Assembly: GCA_016294105.1 (NCBI GenBank)
Contig: JAEDCN010000015.1
Coordinates: 1-53,204 of the forward strand
Length of the DNA stretch: 53,204 bases
Source of the DNA: Treponema sp.
GTDB taxonomy: Bacteria > Spirochaetota > Spirochaetia > Treponematales > Treponemataceae
Direction of reading: 5' to 3'
The notes below the pieces were generated by a model that ran no database searches, was not told the origin of the DNA, and worked only from the letters and a program-made list of their open reading frames with translations. Below, piece by piece: positions 23,732-33,186 of the stretch. How positions within the stretch are numbered: the first letter of the stretch is position 1; the number at the start of each line of letters is the position of its first letter. The position numbers were made by a program, and so were the translations under genes.

Positions 23732-25144
23732 TCACACCGGAATCTCTAAGGTAAAGCAGCTTCCCACACCTTTTTCAGATTCCAGCAAGATATTCCAGCC
23801 CAAGCCGTCGGCCACGGTTTTTACCACTGCTAGGCCCAAGCCCTTGCCCTCACTTTTCAGGGAATTGTCTCCCCGGAAGAAGGGGTCAAAAACATGGGGC
23901 TGGTCTTCCTTGGAAATACCGCAGCCGCTGTCCTGTACCTTCAAAATCAAGGTGTCGCCTTTGGTGGTGTTTTTGCCACCTCGCTGGTTTCCCCGCTTCT
24001 TTTTGTGGAATGGAGCAAGGTTTGCAGTGAGAGAGACGGTGCCCCCTGCAGGAGTATAGTGGAGGGCGTTGCTGCACAGATTGTCAAGCACTCGAATTAT
24101 CAAGCCTTCGTCCAAGGGTATGCGCAAGTCGGCGGGCAGGTCTATGTCAGTGGTAATGGTACGACCAAGAATCTTGCCGTCCTCTGCAAGGCGTAGGGCA
24201 TAGTCAGTAAGTAGGGGGGTAATGGAAATGGACTCCATATTCTGTCGCCATTCCCCAGAATCCATCCGCACGAAATTAATAAGGTCGTCAATCATGGAAT
24301 CCAGCTGATCCACCTTTTCTCCCACGATTTCCAAGGATTTTCCTATCATTTCCGGAGAGTCTGCCGTTCCGTCAAAGATAGCCTCCGTGTATCCCTTGAT
24401 GAGGGACAGGGGAGTTCGCAGGTCGTGGCTAATTCCCATAATGAGCCAAGAACGGCGCTTTTGTTCCTCTAGCAAGGCTAATCTCATGCTATTCAAGGAA
24501 TTGGTGAGGGAAAGAATCTCGTTGTTACCCCGCACCTGAATCTCCTTGTTCAAGTTGCCCTTGGCAAGGTTACGGGTTTCCTTTTCCAAAACCTCCATAG
24601 AGCGAGAAAGTACGTGGGAAAGGTAGATGATACCGCTGATGCACAGAAACAGCAGGATACTGAAAACATTGATGATAGCCTTCAGCTGGTCCACCACCAC
24701 GTCCCACTTGTACTGGTCTTCACGTAGTAGTCGTGTAATCAGCATCAGATCGGAGCTGACACCATCCTCTTCTCCTGTCTGGAATTGCCGGTCTATCTGG
24801 TACAGGTAGTCATCGGTGTTGGTAGAAAAAACTTCCATCAACTCTGTTTCCGTCAGTCGTTTACGGACCTCAATGCCAGGAATGGAGGATAGCAGCACCT
24901 CTCCTTGGGAGGACAAAACAGCCGCATCCACCGATTTAGGTAGCTGAGCGATGAAATCCCTGATTTGATTCCATTCCTCCTGATTGGATTCAAATCCTTC
25001 TCGTTGAGAGATACTCTCCCAAGATGGAATGAAAATGTGGGAGGGGGAACGGAACCAGCTGGAAAGCACCAAGGCTCCCAGCATGAACACAGGTACTAAG
25101 AAAAGGGCAATCAGCAGTAGGATGAACTGAGTTCTGATTTTCAC
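23732..25144 (-). CDS. Sensor histidine kinase
   Basis: A 470-residue membrane kinase. It has TM1 (about 7-29), an extracytoplasmic sensor (about 30-155), TM2 (about 157-179), HAMP, a HisKA domain with H240 in GISHDLRTP, and a HATPase domain with N box LDNLCSNALHY, G1 DSGCGI and G2 GKGLGLAV. A basic, Gly-rich insertion lies in the ATP-binding domain. The start is the GTG at 25144, which overlaps the response-regulator stop as GTGA and has GGAGCGAGG upstream. The longer frame to 25294 is an artefact. It likely phosphorylates the upstream-encoded regulator; the divergent efflux operon is a plausible target. Confidence 0.9.
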   Translation of the reverse strand: MKIRTQFILLLIALFLVPVFMLGALVLSSWFRSPSHIFIPSWESISQREGFESNQEEWNQIRDFIAQLPKSVDAAVLSSQGEVLLSSIPGIEVRKRLTETELMEVFSTNTDDYLYQIDRQFQTGEEDGVSSDLMLITRLLREDQYKWDVVVDQLKAIINVFSILLFLCISGIIYLSHVLSRSMEVLEKETRNLAKGNLNKEIQVRGNNEILSLTNSLNSMRLALLEEQKRRSWLIMGISHDLRTPLSLIKGYTEAIFDGTADSPEMIGKSLEIVGEKVDQLDSMIDDLINFVRMDSGEWRQNMESISITPLLTDYALRLAEDGKILGRTITTDIDLPADLRIPLDEGLIIRVLDNLCSNALHYTPAGGTVSLTANLAPFHKKKRGNQRGGKNTTKGDTLILKVQDSGCGISKEDQPHVFDPFFRGDNSLKSEGKGLGLAVVKTVADGLGWNILLESEKGVGSCFTLEIPV

Positions 25145-25848
25145 CGAAGACCTCGCTCCAGTCCATTGAATTGATAACCCAAGCCGTGGATATTTTCGAT
25201 GTATTTGGGTTTGGAGGGATCCTCCTCGATTTTTTTCCGCAATCGTTGAACATACACAGCCACCGCAGAAATATCGCCGTAGGCCCGTCCCCACACGTCA
25301 TGATAAATGGCTTGGGCAGTAAGGGGAATGCCAGGATTTTTTACCAAATGGGCAAGAATGGCAAATTCCTTGGAGGAAAGTGGAATTCGCTCTCCGTTGC
25401 AGGTAAGAAGATAGCGGTCAAAATACAGGGTGTAAGGCCCGAACTCCACCGACTGCTCCTGGACATGGGCTTCTCCGTTGGCTGTGGAGGTTCGCCGCAG
25501 CATGGCTTGAACTCGTGCCACCAAAACCTTGGGGGAAAAGGGCTTGGTAATGTATTCATCTGCTCCTTTACCCAGTCCCAGGATAATGTCCTCCTCGCTG
25601 TCTCTGGCAGAAATAATAAGTACTGGCACCTGGCTTGTTTTTCGGAAAATCTGAAGGAACTCAAAGCCTCCCATGCCTGGCAGGTTCAAGTCCAGAAGCA
25701 CTAAGTTGGGCTGAAAGTTTTCCAAGGTGGCCAAAGCCTCTTCTCCGCTTTCCACTGGGCGAATTTCCATCCCCTCCTTGTTCAGGTATAATGTGATGAG
25801 GGCTGCCAGCTCCGTTGTATCTTCTATTAAAAGTATTTTGTTTCCCAT
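25141..25848 (-). CDS. OmpR-family response regulator
   Basis: A 235-residue regulator with a receiver domain (phosphorylated Asp at 53 in LLDLNLPGMGG, switch residues ISARDS, Lys in ITKPF) and a C-terminal OmpR winged helix (LSSKEFAILAHLV, then VYVQRLRKKIEEDPSKPKYI). Start ATG 25848 has a strong GGAGG site. It forms an operon with the kinase and points away from the TolC/MFP/RND operon 194 nt away, a layout typical of efflux control. Confidence 0.93.
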   Translation of the reverse strand: MGNKILLIEDTTELAALITLYLNKEGMEIRPVESGEEALATLENFQPNLVLLDLNLPGMGGFEFLQIFRKTSQVPVLIISARDSEEDIILGLGKGADEYITKPFSPKVLVARVQAMLRRTSTANGEAHVQEQSVEFGPYTLYFDRYLLTCNGERIPLSSKEFAILAHLVKNPGIPLTAQAIYHDVWGRAYGDISAVAVYVQRLRKKIEEDPSKPKYIENIHGLGYQFNGLERGLR

Positions 25849-26042
25849 GCTTTCCTCCTTTCGTGGATTTAACCGTAACTTTTCGTTATTTGTTCTTTTT
25901 CAATGTTTTTATACTATGACATTGACAGGGAATTTTGTTAAGATGGTTTTAGAAAATCTAACAAAATATTATTGTAATTATCCTGCCAGTTTTAAGTTTT
26001 ATTTAAGAAGGCTTTCTATAATTTTCGTTGATGAGGAAAAAC
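25849..26042. promoter_or_regulatory. Divergent control region, two-component system versus efflux operon
   Basis: AT-rich intergenic segment with TTGACA at 25922-25927 and several AT runs. No -10 box at proper spacing is convincing, so promoters may need an activator. No gene is seen. Confidence 0.35.
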
Positions 26043-27458
26043 ATGCTATTATTTTTACGGTTGCTACGGTCTGGAACCATCATGATGACGGTTGTACTCC
26101 TTTCTAGTAGCTTGCTGTGGGCTCAGGTGGAATCAGTTGCCCTCCCTAAGAGTACAACAGCTCAAGAGGAGACTGAAGGTCACTCTTTGTACATCACTTT
26201 GGCGGAAGCTCAAAAGCTGGCCTTGGAGGGAAACGCCACCCTCCGTTCCCAGCAGTTATCTTTGGAAGCCAGCAAACGGGAGGCTCAGTCCCGCTGGAAT
26301 TCCTTTTTGCCAGGAATCAGTCTCAGTGGAAGCCTTTCCAATAGCCACTCCATCTATTCTCCCCAAAGTTCCGCTCCCGGAGGTGGTGCTGGCGGAAACT
26401 CTAGCGGAAATTCTGCCTGGAGCTGGAGTGCTTCAGGTGGCTTAAACCTTTCGTTAACGGCAGGAATTCCCGTGCAGATGAAGCTGGCAAGTCTTCGCTA
26501 TGAGATTGCCCAGACAAATTATGAAAGCCAGCGTCAAAACATCCTGTCTTCTGTAGCCAGCTCCTTCTATAACCTTTTGACATCCACCAAGAATCTGACG
26601 GTGCTGGAGGACAATGTGGCCCTGACCCGCCAGCAGTACGAGCAAGCTCGGCAAAACTACAATCGTGGTCTGGCTTCGGAGCTAGATATGCTTCGTGCAC
26701 AATATGCTGCTCTTTCTGCAGAACCCCAGCTGGATAAGGCCCGCTCCCAGTACCAGTCTGATTTAGCCGCATTCCAGCTGTTGATTGGAAGTACAGAAAA
26801 ATACGTTCCTCAGGGAGAATTTTCCTTGCAGCAGTTGCAGCTACCAGAGGCACAAGTTTTGGTGGATTCTTACCTTGAGCAACGCCTTGATGTTATTCAA
26901 AAACGACAGAGCTTGCAGGAGGCTGAGCTTTCAAAGACAGCCCAGGTACTTTCTGCCAAGGCTCCTTCCATCAGCTTGTCAGAAAATATCCGCCTGTCAC
27001 CTACAGGCAACAGTATGAGCGGCACTCCATCTATTTCTGGCTCCTTTTCTGTGGGGGTTTCCATTCCTGTGGACGGCTACATTCCCGGTTCCTCAAAGAG
27101 CCTGACGGTGGAAAAGTCCAAGGATTCAGTGGAAACTGCCCGAATCAATCTGGAAACCACTTTGGCTCAGGCTCGTCAGGATATTGTCAACAAGGCAAAC
27201 AATGTAAAGCTTTTGTGGCATTCCGTGGAAGTTGCTAAGTTGAACGAAACCATTGCAGAACGCTCCTACCAGCTTTCCCAAGAAGGGTATCGGGCTGGCT
27301 TGGTAAGTCAAACTGATATGGAAAATAGTCGTCAGCAAATGGTTTCTGCCCAGTTGTCTGGAAGTACCTCCCAATCCCAATATCTGGCGGGAGTAGAGCA
27401 GCTGGCCATTGCCCTAGGTTTGCAGGTGCAGGAAGTATACGAATTGTTTGGAATCTAG
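26043..27458 (+). CDS. TolC-family outer membrane efflux protein
   Basis: A protein of about 471 residues with a signal peptide (hydrophobic stretch to SSSLLWAQ) and two TolC-type repeats. These are rich in helical heptads, such as NYESQRQNILSSVASSFYNL and RSYQLSQEGYRAGLVSQTDM. It forms the outer-membrane channel of the tripartite pump. GAGG sits 6 nt before ATG 26043; ATG 26031 is the alternative start and adds four residues. A Ser/Gly-rich loop (near 95-125) lies in the first strand region. The adaptor gene follows 9 nt later. Confidence 0.9.
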   Translation: MLLFLRLLRSGTIMMTVVLLSSSLLWAQVESVALPKSTTAQEETEGHSLYITLAEAQKLALEGNATLRSQQLSLEASKREAQSRWNSFLPGISLSGSLSNSHSIYSPQSSAPGGGAGGNSSGNSAWSWSASGGLNLSLTAGIPVQMKLASLRYEIAQTNYESQRQNILSSVASSFYNLLTSTKNLTVLEDNVALTRQQYEQARQNYNRGLASELDMLRAQYAALSAEPQLDKARSQYQSDLAAFQLLIGSTEKYVPQGEFSLQQLQLPEAQVLVDSYLEQRLDVIQKRQSLQEAELSKTAQVLSAKAPSISLSENIRLSPTGNSMSGTPSISGSFSVGVSIPVDGYIPGSSKSLTVEKSKDSVETARINLETTLAQARQDIVNKANNVKLLWHSVEVAKLNETIAERSYQLSQEGYRAGLVSQTDMENSRQQMVSAQLSGSTSQSQYLAGVEQLAIALGLQVQEVYELFGI

Positions 27459-27467
27459 GAGAAGAAA

Positions 27468-28421
27468 ATGAGTAAGGGAAAGAAAAGCGATTTGATTGGA
27501 AAAATTATTGTTATAGCCCTCATCGCCGTTTTTGTAGCTGTGGGAATTGTATCCATGGTGGGAAAGCGTCCAGGAGCCATGGGTGGCATGGGGGGAATGG
27601 GAGGAATGCCTCGTGGTGGTGCTTCTGCAGCCCAAACAGCAGCAGTTACGGTTTCTGCAAAAATCATGGAAAAGGAAACCATTCAAAAGACAGTGCTGCT
27701 GAACGGGGATGTGGTCTCCAAAACCCAAACCAGCATTTATCCTGACACCTCTGGCAAGGTAAGCCGCCTTTTGAAGCAGGTGGGAGATTCCGTAAAAAAG
27801 GGTGAGGTGATTGCCTACGTGGATCCTTCCCGCCCTGGTTCTGCCTATGTCGTAAGTCCTGTTACCGCCACTGTATCTGGAACCATAATCCAGCTGCCCT
27901 TTAACGTGGGGGATACGGTGAACACAGGTAATGCCTTGGCTGTTATCGGTTCCTTGGAGGACTTAGAAATCAAGGTAAAGGTGTCTGAAAAATACAGTGC
28001 CTATCTCAAGCCAGGGCTTCCTGCCTATGTTTCCCTTGTGTCTGCCCCAGATGAGGTGCTTTTGGCTAAGATAACCTCCATAAGTCCCGTAGTAAATACC
28101 TCCAACAGAACCCAGGATGTGGTTTTGTCTTTGGAGCAGCACCACAAAACCATTCGTCCTGGTATGTTTGCCCAGGTTCGCTTGGTGGTACAGGAAGAAA
28201 AGGACACCTTCGTGGTGCCCCTGGGTGCCATCAGAAGCTTTAACGATGAACCTGCTGTTTTTGTGATTACTGCCGACAACACTGCCTTGAGAAAAATTGT
28301 AAAAACAGGCTTGGCCAATGACAACGACATTCAGATTATTGCTGGCCTTGAGGTTGGAGATCAGGTAATTACTGCAGGCTCTGTTACCGAGGGCTTGCCT
28401 GTTCGAGTTGCAGGAAGATAA
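27468..28421 (+). CDS. RND efflux periplasmic adaptor (membrane fusion protein)
   Basis: A 317-residue adaptor anchored by one N-terminal transmembrane helix (about 11-32). Next is an unusual Gly/Met-rich linker with GGMGGMGGM. Then come biotinyl-lipoyl halves (GKVSRLLKQVGDSVKKGEVI and the second half at TVSGTIIQLPFNVGDTV) and beta-barrel and membrane-proximal domains. The hairpin between the lipoyl halves is very short compared with AcrA, as in many adaptors from non-proteobacteria. It links the TolC channel to the RND pump, whose gene starts 2 nt after its stop. Confidence 0.9.
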   Translation: MSKGKKSDLIGKIIVIALIAVFVAVGIVSMVGKRPGAMGGMGGMGGMPRGGASAAQTAAVTVSAKIMEKETIQKTVLLNGDVVSKTQTSIYPDTSGKVSRLLKQVGDSVKKGEVIAYVDPSRPGSAYVVSPVTATVSGTIIQLPFNVGDTVNTGNALAVIGSLEDLEIKVKVSEKYSAYLKPGLPAYVSLVSAPDEVLLAKITSISPVVNTSNRTQDVVLSLEQHHKTIRPGMFAQVRLVVQEEKDTFVVPLGAIRSFNDEPAVFVITADNTALRKIVKTGLANDNDIQIIAGLEVGDQVITAGSVTEGLPVRVAGR

Positions 28422-28423
28422 GC

Positions 28424-31400
28424 ATGAACATATCAGAACTTTCAGTACGTCGTCCTGTTACCATCACCATGCTCTATGTGTTGGCCTGTGTGTTGGCTCT
28501 GGTGTACATTCCCCAGCTGGGAATTGCCCTGTATCCTTCCACAGAAATGCCCATGATTTCCATCATCACCTCCTATGCCAACGTGGGGCCAGAGGAAATC
28601 GATGCCAACGTTACCGATGTGCTGGTGGCTCGGCTTAATCGAATTTCAGGTCTCAAGTCCATTACCTCCACCTCCCGCAACGGACGTAGCCAGATTCTGC
28701 TAGAATTCGGCTATGACACCGACTTAAAGAAGGCAAAGGATGAGGTAACGGCGGCTCTTTCCAATGTTTCCAACCAGCTACCCGACGGCTGCGGTGCTCC
28801 ATCTATCTTCCAGTTCAACATGGATTCTGCTGCTATCATGCAGCTGGCCATGGAGGGTGATTTGCCAGTAGACGAGCTAAAGACCTTGGCAGAAACTGTT
28901 GTACAGCCTTTGCTGGAGCGTGTGGATGGAGTTGCCACTACAGAGGTAAGCGGTGGAACAACCCGCCGCATTGTGGTGGACTTGTCCCGAAACCGTTTGG
29001 AAGCCTTTGGTTTGACAGCCCAGACCATTCGTTCCGCCCTGTCTTCCAGAAATATGCAGGTATCCTCTGGAACCATTACTCACAACGACAAGGATTTTGA
29101 AATCGTAACCAGCGAATACTTTACCTCCTTGGAGGATATTCGCAACACGGTAGTTACCACCAAGGATGGCGCTGCCATTCGCCTTGACGATGTGGCAAAC
29201 GTCTACGAAGACACCACGGAACGCAGTGTCTACATCAACGGTGGCCCTGGACTTTATATCAACGTGTCCAATGAATCTGGCACCAACGCTGCCACTATTT
29301 CCAAGGGAATCCACGCCATGCTGGACACCATCAACCAGCAGCTTCCCAAGGGTGTTTCTGTTAGCGTCCTCAGTGACGACACCACCCTCATTGATGCCAC
29401 CTTGAACCAGGTATACAGCTCTGCCATTGAAGGTGCTATCTTGGCTATGCTAATTATCTTTGTATTTTTGCGGAGTCTCAAAAGCTCCTTCATCATTGGG
29501 CTTTCCATTCCCATTTCCTTCATGCTCACCTTGATGGCGATGGCCTTCTTGGATTTGACGGTAAACCTCATGACCATGTCTGGCTTGATTCTGGGCTTGG
29601 GAATGACAGTGGACTCCTCCATCGTTATTTTGGAGAATATCCAGCTTCGTCGCCAAAATGGACAAAAATCTGCTATTGCAGCCATTTTGGGAAGCCGCAA
29701 TATGATGACTGCCATCTTTGCCTCCACCGCCACCACCCTCTGTGTATTCGTTCCCATGCTGATTTATGAAGCTCAGCTAGAAATGTTTGGACAGATGTTC
29801 CGGGACATGATTATTACCGTTTGTGTTTCCTTGGTGGCATCCTTTGTGGTGGCAGTGACCCTGGTACCCGCCCTTTGCGGAAGCATTCTGAAGCTGGATA
29901 CAAGAACACAAAAGCCCTTGAAAAATCCCCTGTTGAAAAAGATTGACGATGGCTTTGAGTTTGTGCAGAAAAAGCTAGAGGACGGCTATGCTGGTATGCT
30001 GGATTTCTGTCTCAACAACAAGTTTATTGTACTTGCACTTGTATTGGTAATGCTGGCGGTAAGCGTGCTCCAGTTCTCCTCCATGGGTATGAACCTCGCA
30101 CCTTCTTCCAGTGCCGACGATATGGTGAACGTAAGCCTTTCCATGCCCATCGGTACCAATAACGAGGTGGTGCGTAAGTACTTGTTTGATTTCCAGGATA
30201 TTGTCATTGAAAAGCTGAATGGAGCCTACGAAACCCTTATTCTGAATACGGGAAACTCCAACTCTGGCTCCATCAGAATCAACCTGCCTGACTTGGAGCA
30301 TCAAACCATGTCGGCAGCAGAGGTAAAGTCTGTGTTGACCCCCTACTTGAACCAATGGAGCGATGTTACCATTAGCTTAGGAGGTGGACGTGGCTTTGGT
30401 GGTGGTTCTAGTGGCATTGACGTAAAAATTCTTTCCACCAATACCATCGCCGCCCAGTCGGTTATGGACGAAATTGTTGCCCTGCTGAAAGAGCGTATGC
30501 CCTTGGTAAAGGACGTGTCTACGGACATGGAGGACGGTTCTCCTCGCTTCCAGATTTCCATTGACACCGCTGCCGCAGCCCAAGCTGGTGTGAGCGTCAG
30601 CTCCATTACCCAGGTGCTGCAAACTGCCATTACTGGTTCCACTGCCACCGTTTTCCACGGAGAAGGGCAGGAAATGAACATTGTCGTTCAGCTGCAGGAA
30701 TCTGACATCCAAAGCCCCTCAGATTTAGGTGCCCTTACGGTATCTTCATCTGCTGGATTGATGACACTGGATAACTTTATCACCTTCCAGGAAGGACGCT
30801 CCCCCCGCAGCATTCGGGAAGAAAACGGAGAGCGGGTAAATCACGTCACTGCTAGCTTGGTGGAAGGTGCCGTTGCCACAGAGGTTCAGCAGATGGTGGA
30901 GCAGCTAATTCGCCAGAACATCGTATTACCTGATTCAGTGGAGCTGGAATTTGCTGGTGAGGCTCGTGACATTGAAAGCTTTGGAAGTATCTTCAAGGTG
31001 GTTATCATTTTGGCTATCTTCCTGGTATTCGTGGTAATGGCTGCCCAGTTTGAATCCCTAATGGATCCCCTCATTGTGTTCTTCTCCATTCCTCTGCTGC
31101 TGATTGGTGTGGTGGCCATCTACAAACTCACTGGCCAAACCTTGAGCCTTTACGCCTACGTGGGAATTGTTGCCTTGGTGGGAATCGTTGTAAACAATGG
31201 TATCGTGTTGGTGGACTTTACTAACCAGCTGGTGCGGGAAAAGACTCCCGTGCGGGAAGCCTGTCTCCTTGCAGGACGAAACCGCCTGCGACCCATCCTC
31301 ATGACCACCCTCACTACCGTGCTGGGAATGGTTCCCATGGCCTTCTTCCCTGGAGAGGGTGCTGAGTCCATGCAGCCCATGTGTCTCACCCTGGTTGGTG

Positions 31401-31576
31401 GTCTTATTTCCGGATCCTTCATGACCCTGTTCGTGTCACCAGTGTTGTACTCCATCTTGAACAAGCGGCGTGAAAAGCGGTTCGATGATCCCGATTCTCT
31501 CATGAACCAGATGCTTGAGCTAGACGAAATGGAAGGCCGAAAGCGCGTGTCCATTGCTACTGGTTTGAAGGATTAG
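28424..31576 (+). CDS. RND multidrug efflux permease
   Basis: A 1050-residue HAE1-type RND pump with twelve transmembrane helices and two large periplasmic loops. It begins MNISELSVRRPVTITMLYVL. In TM4 the AcrB Asp pair is VDSS (first Asp kept, second is Ser). In TM10 the AcrB Lys is replaced, as the segment reads VVNNGIVLVDF. The proton path therefore differs from AcrB, although such variants occur in pumps of anaerobes. The Arg in RLRPILMTTLTTVLG is kept. Substrates are unknown. A hairpin terminator follows. Confidence 0.93.
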   Translation: MNISELSVRRPVTITMLYVLACVLALVYIPQLGIALYPSTEMPMISIITSYANVGPEEIDANVTDVLVARLNRISGLKSITSTSRNGRSQILLEFGYDTDLKKAKDEVTAALSNVSNQLPDGCGAPSIFQFNMDSAAIMQLAMEGDLPVDELKTLAETVVQPLLERVDGVATTEVSGGTTRRIVVDLSRNRLEAFGLTAQTIRSALSSRNMQVSSGTITHNDKDFEIVTSEYFTSLEDIRNTVVTTKDGAAIRLDDVANVYEDTTERSVYINGGPGLYINVSNESGTNAATISKGIHAMLDTINQQLPKGVSVSVLSDDTTLIDATLNQVYSSAIEGAILAMLIIFVFLRSLKSSFIIGLSIPISFMLTLMAMAFLDLTVNLMTMSGLILGLGMTVDSSIVILENIQLRRQNGQKSAIAAILGSRNMMTAIFASTATTLCVFVPMLIYEAQLEMFGQMFRDMIITVCVSLVASFVVAVTLVPALCGSILKLDTRTQKPLKNPLLKKIDDGFEFVQKKLEDGYAGMLDFCLNNKFIVLALVLVMLAVSVLQFSSMGMNLAPSSSADDMVNVSLSMPIGTNNEVVRKYLFDFQDIVIEKLNGAYETLILNTGNSNSGSIRINLPDLEHQTMSAAEVKSVLTPYLNQWSDVTISLGGGRGFGGGSSGIDVKILSTNTIAAQSVMDEIVALLKERMPLVKDVSTDMEDGSPRFQISIDTAAAAQAGVSVSSITQVLQTAITGSTATVFHGEGQEMNIVVQLQESDIQSPSDLGALTVSSSAGLMTLDNFITFQEGRSPRSIREENGERVNHVTASLVEGAVATEVQQMVEQLIRQNIVLPDSVELEFAGEARDIESFGSIFKVVIILAIFLVFVVMAAQFESLMDPLIVFFSIPLLLIGVVAIYKLTGQTLSLYAYVGIVALVGIVVNNGIVLVDFTNQLVREKTPVREACLLAGRNRLRPILMTTLTTVLGMVPMAFFPGEGAESMQPMCLTLVGGLISGSFMTLFVSPVLYSILNKRREKRFDDPDSLMNQMLELDEMEGRKRVSIATGLKD

Positions 31577-31584
31577 ATTCTAGT

Positions 31585-31615
31585 CCCGCTGCTTGCGTCT
31601 TGTTGAAGCAGCGGG
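31585..31615 (+). terminator. Terminator after the RND operon
   Basis: A perfect 10-bp stem, CCCGCTGCTT with AAGCAGCGGG, and an 11-nt loop, 8 nt after the stop codon. The following T run is poor, so termination may be partial. Confidence 0.6.
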
Positions 31616-31635
31616 AAACTTGTTAGCCTGTCAAA

Positions 31636-32229
31636 TTAGTTGGCGGGCAAAAGCTTTTTCTTATTCCATTCTGGTAAGAGTTTTCCCGGATCACTGGGAG
31701 CATTGCCAGAAAGGATTTCTTCTAAAAGATTTCCGGCGGCGGGAAAAATCTGGGAAAGGATGATTTTTTCGTCGCTGGTAAAGTCGGAAAGTACAAAACC
31801 TGCCACATCCTTGTGTTCTGGTCGGCCTATACCAAAGCGGAGTCGCCAAAAATCTGGAGTACCAAGGACAGCTTTGGTGGAACGCAGTCCGTTGTGGCCT
31901 CCCAATCCGCCGCCGTTTTTTAAGCTAATAGTACCAGGCGGTAACTCTAGCTCATCATGTACCACAAGAATTTCTTCTGGTTTAATTTTATAGAACCGAG
32001 CCAGTTGTCCAATACTATCTCCAGAAAGATTCATGTAGGTTTCAGGCTTTAAAAAATAGACTCGATGATTACCAAAAGCATCACTACTGGCATACTGGCC
32101 TTGAAATTTTTTCTGCCAGCTTAAAGTATCTGCAAAGGAAAGGCTATCTGCAAAAAGCCATGCCACATTATGCCTGTTTCCCTCGTATTTTTTTCCGTAA
32201 TTTCCTAAAAAAGCTACTAACTGTATCAT
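31636..32229 (-). CDS. pth: Peptidyl-tRNA hydrolase
   Basis: A 197-residue Pth that cleaves peptidyl-tRNA released from stalled ribosomes. Typical motifs are present: FLGNYGKKYEGNRHNVAW (N and catalytic His), KPETYMNLSGDS, VVHDELELPPG (catalytic Asp), and GGGLGGHNGLRS then FWRLRFGIGRPEHK. Length is normal. No Shine-Dalgarno is present and a TATACT ends 7 nt before the ATG, so a leaderless transcript is likely. Confidence 0.93.
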   Translation of the reverse strand: MIQLVAFLGNYGKKYEGNRHNVAWLFADSLSFADTLSWQKKFQGQYASSDAFGNHRVYFLKPETYMNLSGDSIGQLARFYKIKPEEILVVHDELELPPGTISLKNGGGLGGHNGLRSTKAVLGTPDFWRLRFGIGRPEHKDVAGFVLSDFTSDEKIILSQIFPAAGNLLEEILSGNAPSDPGKLLPEWNKKKLLPAN

Positions 32230-32235
32230 GGTGAT

Positions 32236-32241
32236 AGTATA
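32236..32241 (-). promoter_or_regulatory. -10 box of pth, leaderless geometry
   Basis: TATACT on the minus strand (32241-32236); the ATG begins 7 nt after its last base. The -35 region is a weak match. Confidence 0.5.
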
Positions 32242-32292
32242 GCAAGTTATGAAAAAAAAAGGGAGTCTTTATGAAAAAAAAGTATAAACTAC

Positions 32293-32321
32293 TTGCACAT
32301 TTTTATTTTAAATGCTATTAT
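32293..32321 (+). promoter_or_regulatory. Promoter of the globin gene with possible NsrR site
   Basis: TTGCAC (32293-32298), 17-nt spacer, TATTAT (32316-32321). Inside the spacer CATTT and AAATG form an inverted repeat, and AAATGCTATTA resembles half of the known NsrR operator. The leader has an 18-nt hairpin element (GGAAAA/TTTTCC, 32334-32351). Confidence 0.5.
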
Positions 32322-32369
32322 CTATCCATCAACGGAAAACAAGGATTTTCCATCAAAAGGAGATATAAA

Positions 32370-32807
32370 ATGCTAGATGCAAAGACAATTGAAGTTGTAA
32401 AAAGTACTGTACCTGCTCTTCGTGAGCACGGATTGACTATTACTAAAACCTTCTACAAGAATATGTTTGAGAAGAACCCTGAAATTAAGCCCTTCTTCAA
32501 CATGGAAAAGCAGGAGTCTGGCGCCCAGCCTAAGGCATTGGCCATGACAGTATTGGCTGCTGCAGAAAATATTGAAAACTTAGAAAGATTAATGCCTGCT
32601 GTAGAAAAGGTTGCAAAGGTTCACTGTGATCGCAAGGTTGTACCAGAACAGTATCCTATTATTGGAAAGCACCTTTTGGAAGCAATTAAGGAAGTATTGG
32701 GAGATGCTGCCACCGATGAGATTTTGGAAGCTTGGGGAAAGGCTTACGGTGTAATTGCAGATATCTTTATCGAAGTTGAAAAGAAAGAGTACGCAAGTAG
32801 AGGATAA
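32370..32807 (+). CDS. Single-domain globin, flavohaemoglobin type
   Basis: A 145-residue globin equal to the haem domain of flavohaemoglobin Hmp. Key residues keep Hmp numbering: Y29 (B10), F43 (CD1), Q53 (E7), H85 (proximal, F8) and Y95. The FAD and NAD reductase domains of Hmp are absent and no reductase gene adjoins, so electrons must come from elsewhere. Expected role: nitric oxide or oxygen detoxification in an anaerobe. ATG 32370 has an AAAAGGAG site; the longer frame from 32271 overlaps the promoter. An NsrR-like regulator gene lies just beyond the next gene. Confidence 0.9.
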   Translation: MLDAKTIEVVKSTVPALREHGLTITKTFYKNMFEKNPEIKPFFNMEKQESGAQPKALAMTVLAAAENIENLERLMPAVEKVAKVHCDRKVVPEQYPIIGKHLLEAIKEVLGDAATDEILEAWGKAYGVIADIFIEVEKKEYASRG

Positions 32808-32811
32808 TAAG

Positions 32812-33186
32812 TTGCGATTTTTTTATTTCTTGCTCGGAGTCATAGCTTTTGGATTGGGAGTTCTAGGAATTTTCCTTCCAGTTTTGCCTACTACACCTTT
32901 GGTGATGCTGAGTGCCTTTCTCTTGGGGAAGTCTTCTTCAAGATTCAATCAGTGGATTACTTCTACCTGGGTGTATGAAAAGTATGCCAAGGATTTTGTG
33001 GAGCATAGATCCATGTCTTTGGGAAGAAAGATATTTTTGCTTTCTTTGGCTTCTGTGATGTTGCTCTTTCCATTGATTATCTTGGCTCCACTGTGGAAGC
33101 TTGTGATTGTGGGTGTTTATATCTTTTTATACTACTATTTTATTTACAAGATAAAAACGATTACATCCCAAGATAGTATGAAGTAA
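32812..33186 (+). CDS. DUF454 (YbaN-like) inner membrane protein
   Basis: A 124-residue protein beginning at a TTG preceded by AGAGGA, 4 nt after the globin stop. It has the DUF454 signature FLPVLPTTPLVMLSAFLLGKSS and about three to four transmembrane helices (6-36, 77-97, 100-119). Function is unknown. Co-transcription with the globin suggests a part in the same nitrosative or oxidative stress response. Confidence 0.85.
   Translation: MRFFYFLLGVIAFGLGVLGIFLPVLPTTPLVMLSAFLLGKSSSRFNQWITSTWVYEKYAKDFVEHRSMSLGRKIFLLSLASVMLLFPLIILAPLWKLVIVGVYIFLYYYFIYKIKTITSQDSMK

Noticed and set aside
25145..25294. Longer N-terminus of the histidine kinase
   Set aside because: It overlaps the response-regulator coding sequence and lacks a hydrophobic start; GTG 25144 directly precedes the first transmembrane helix.
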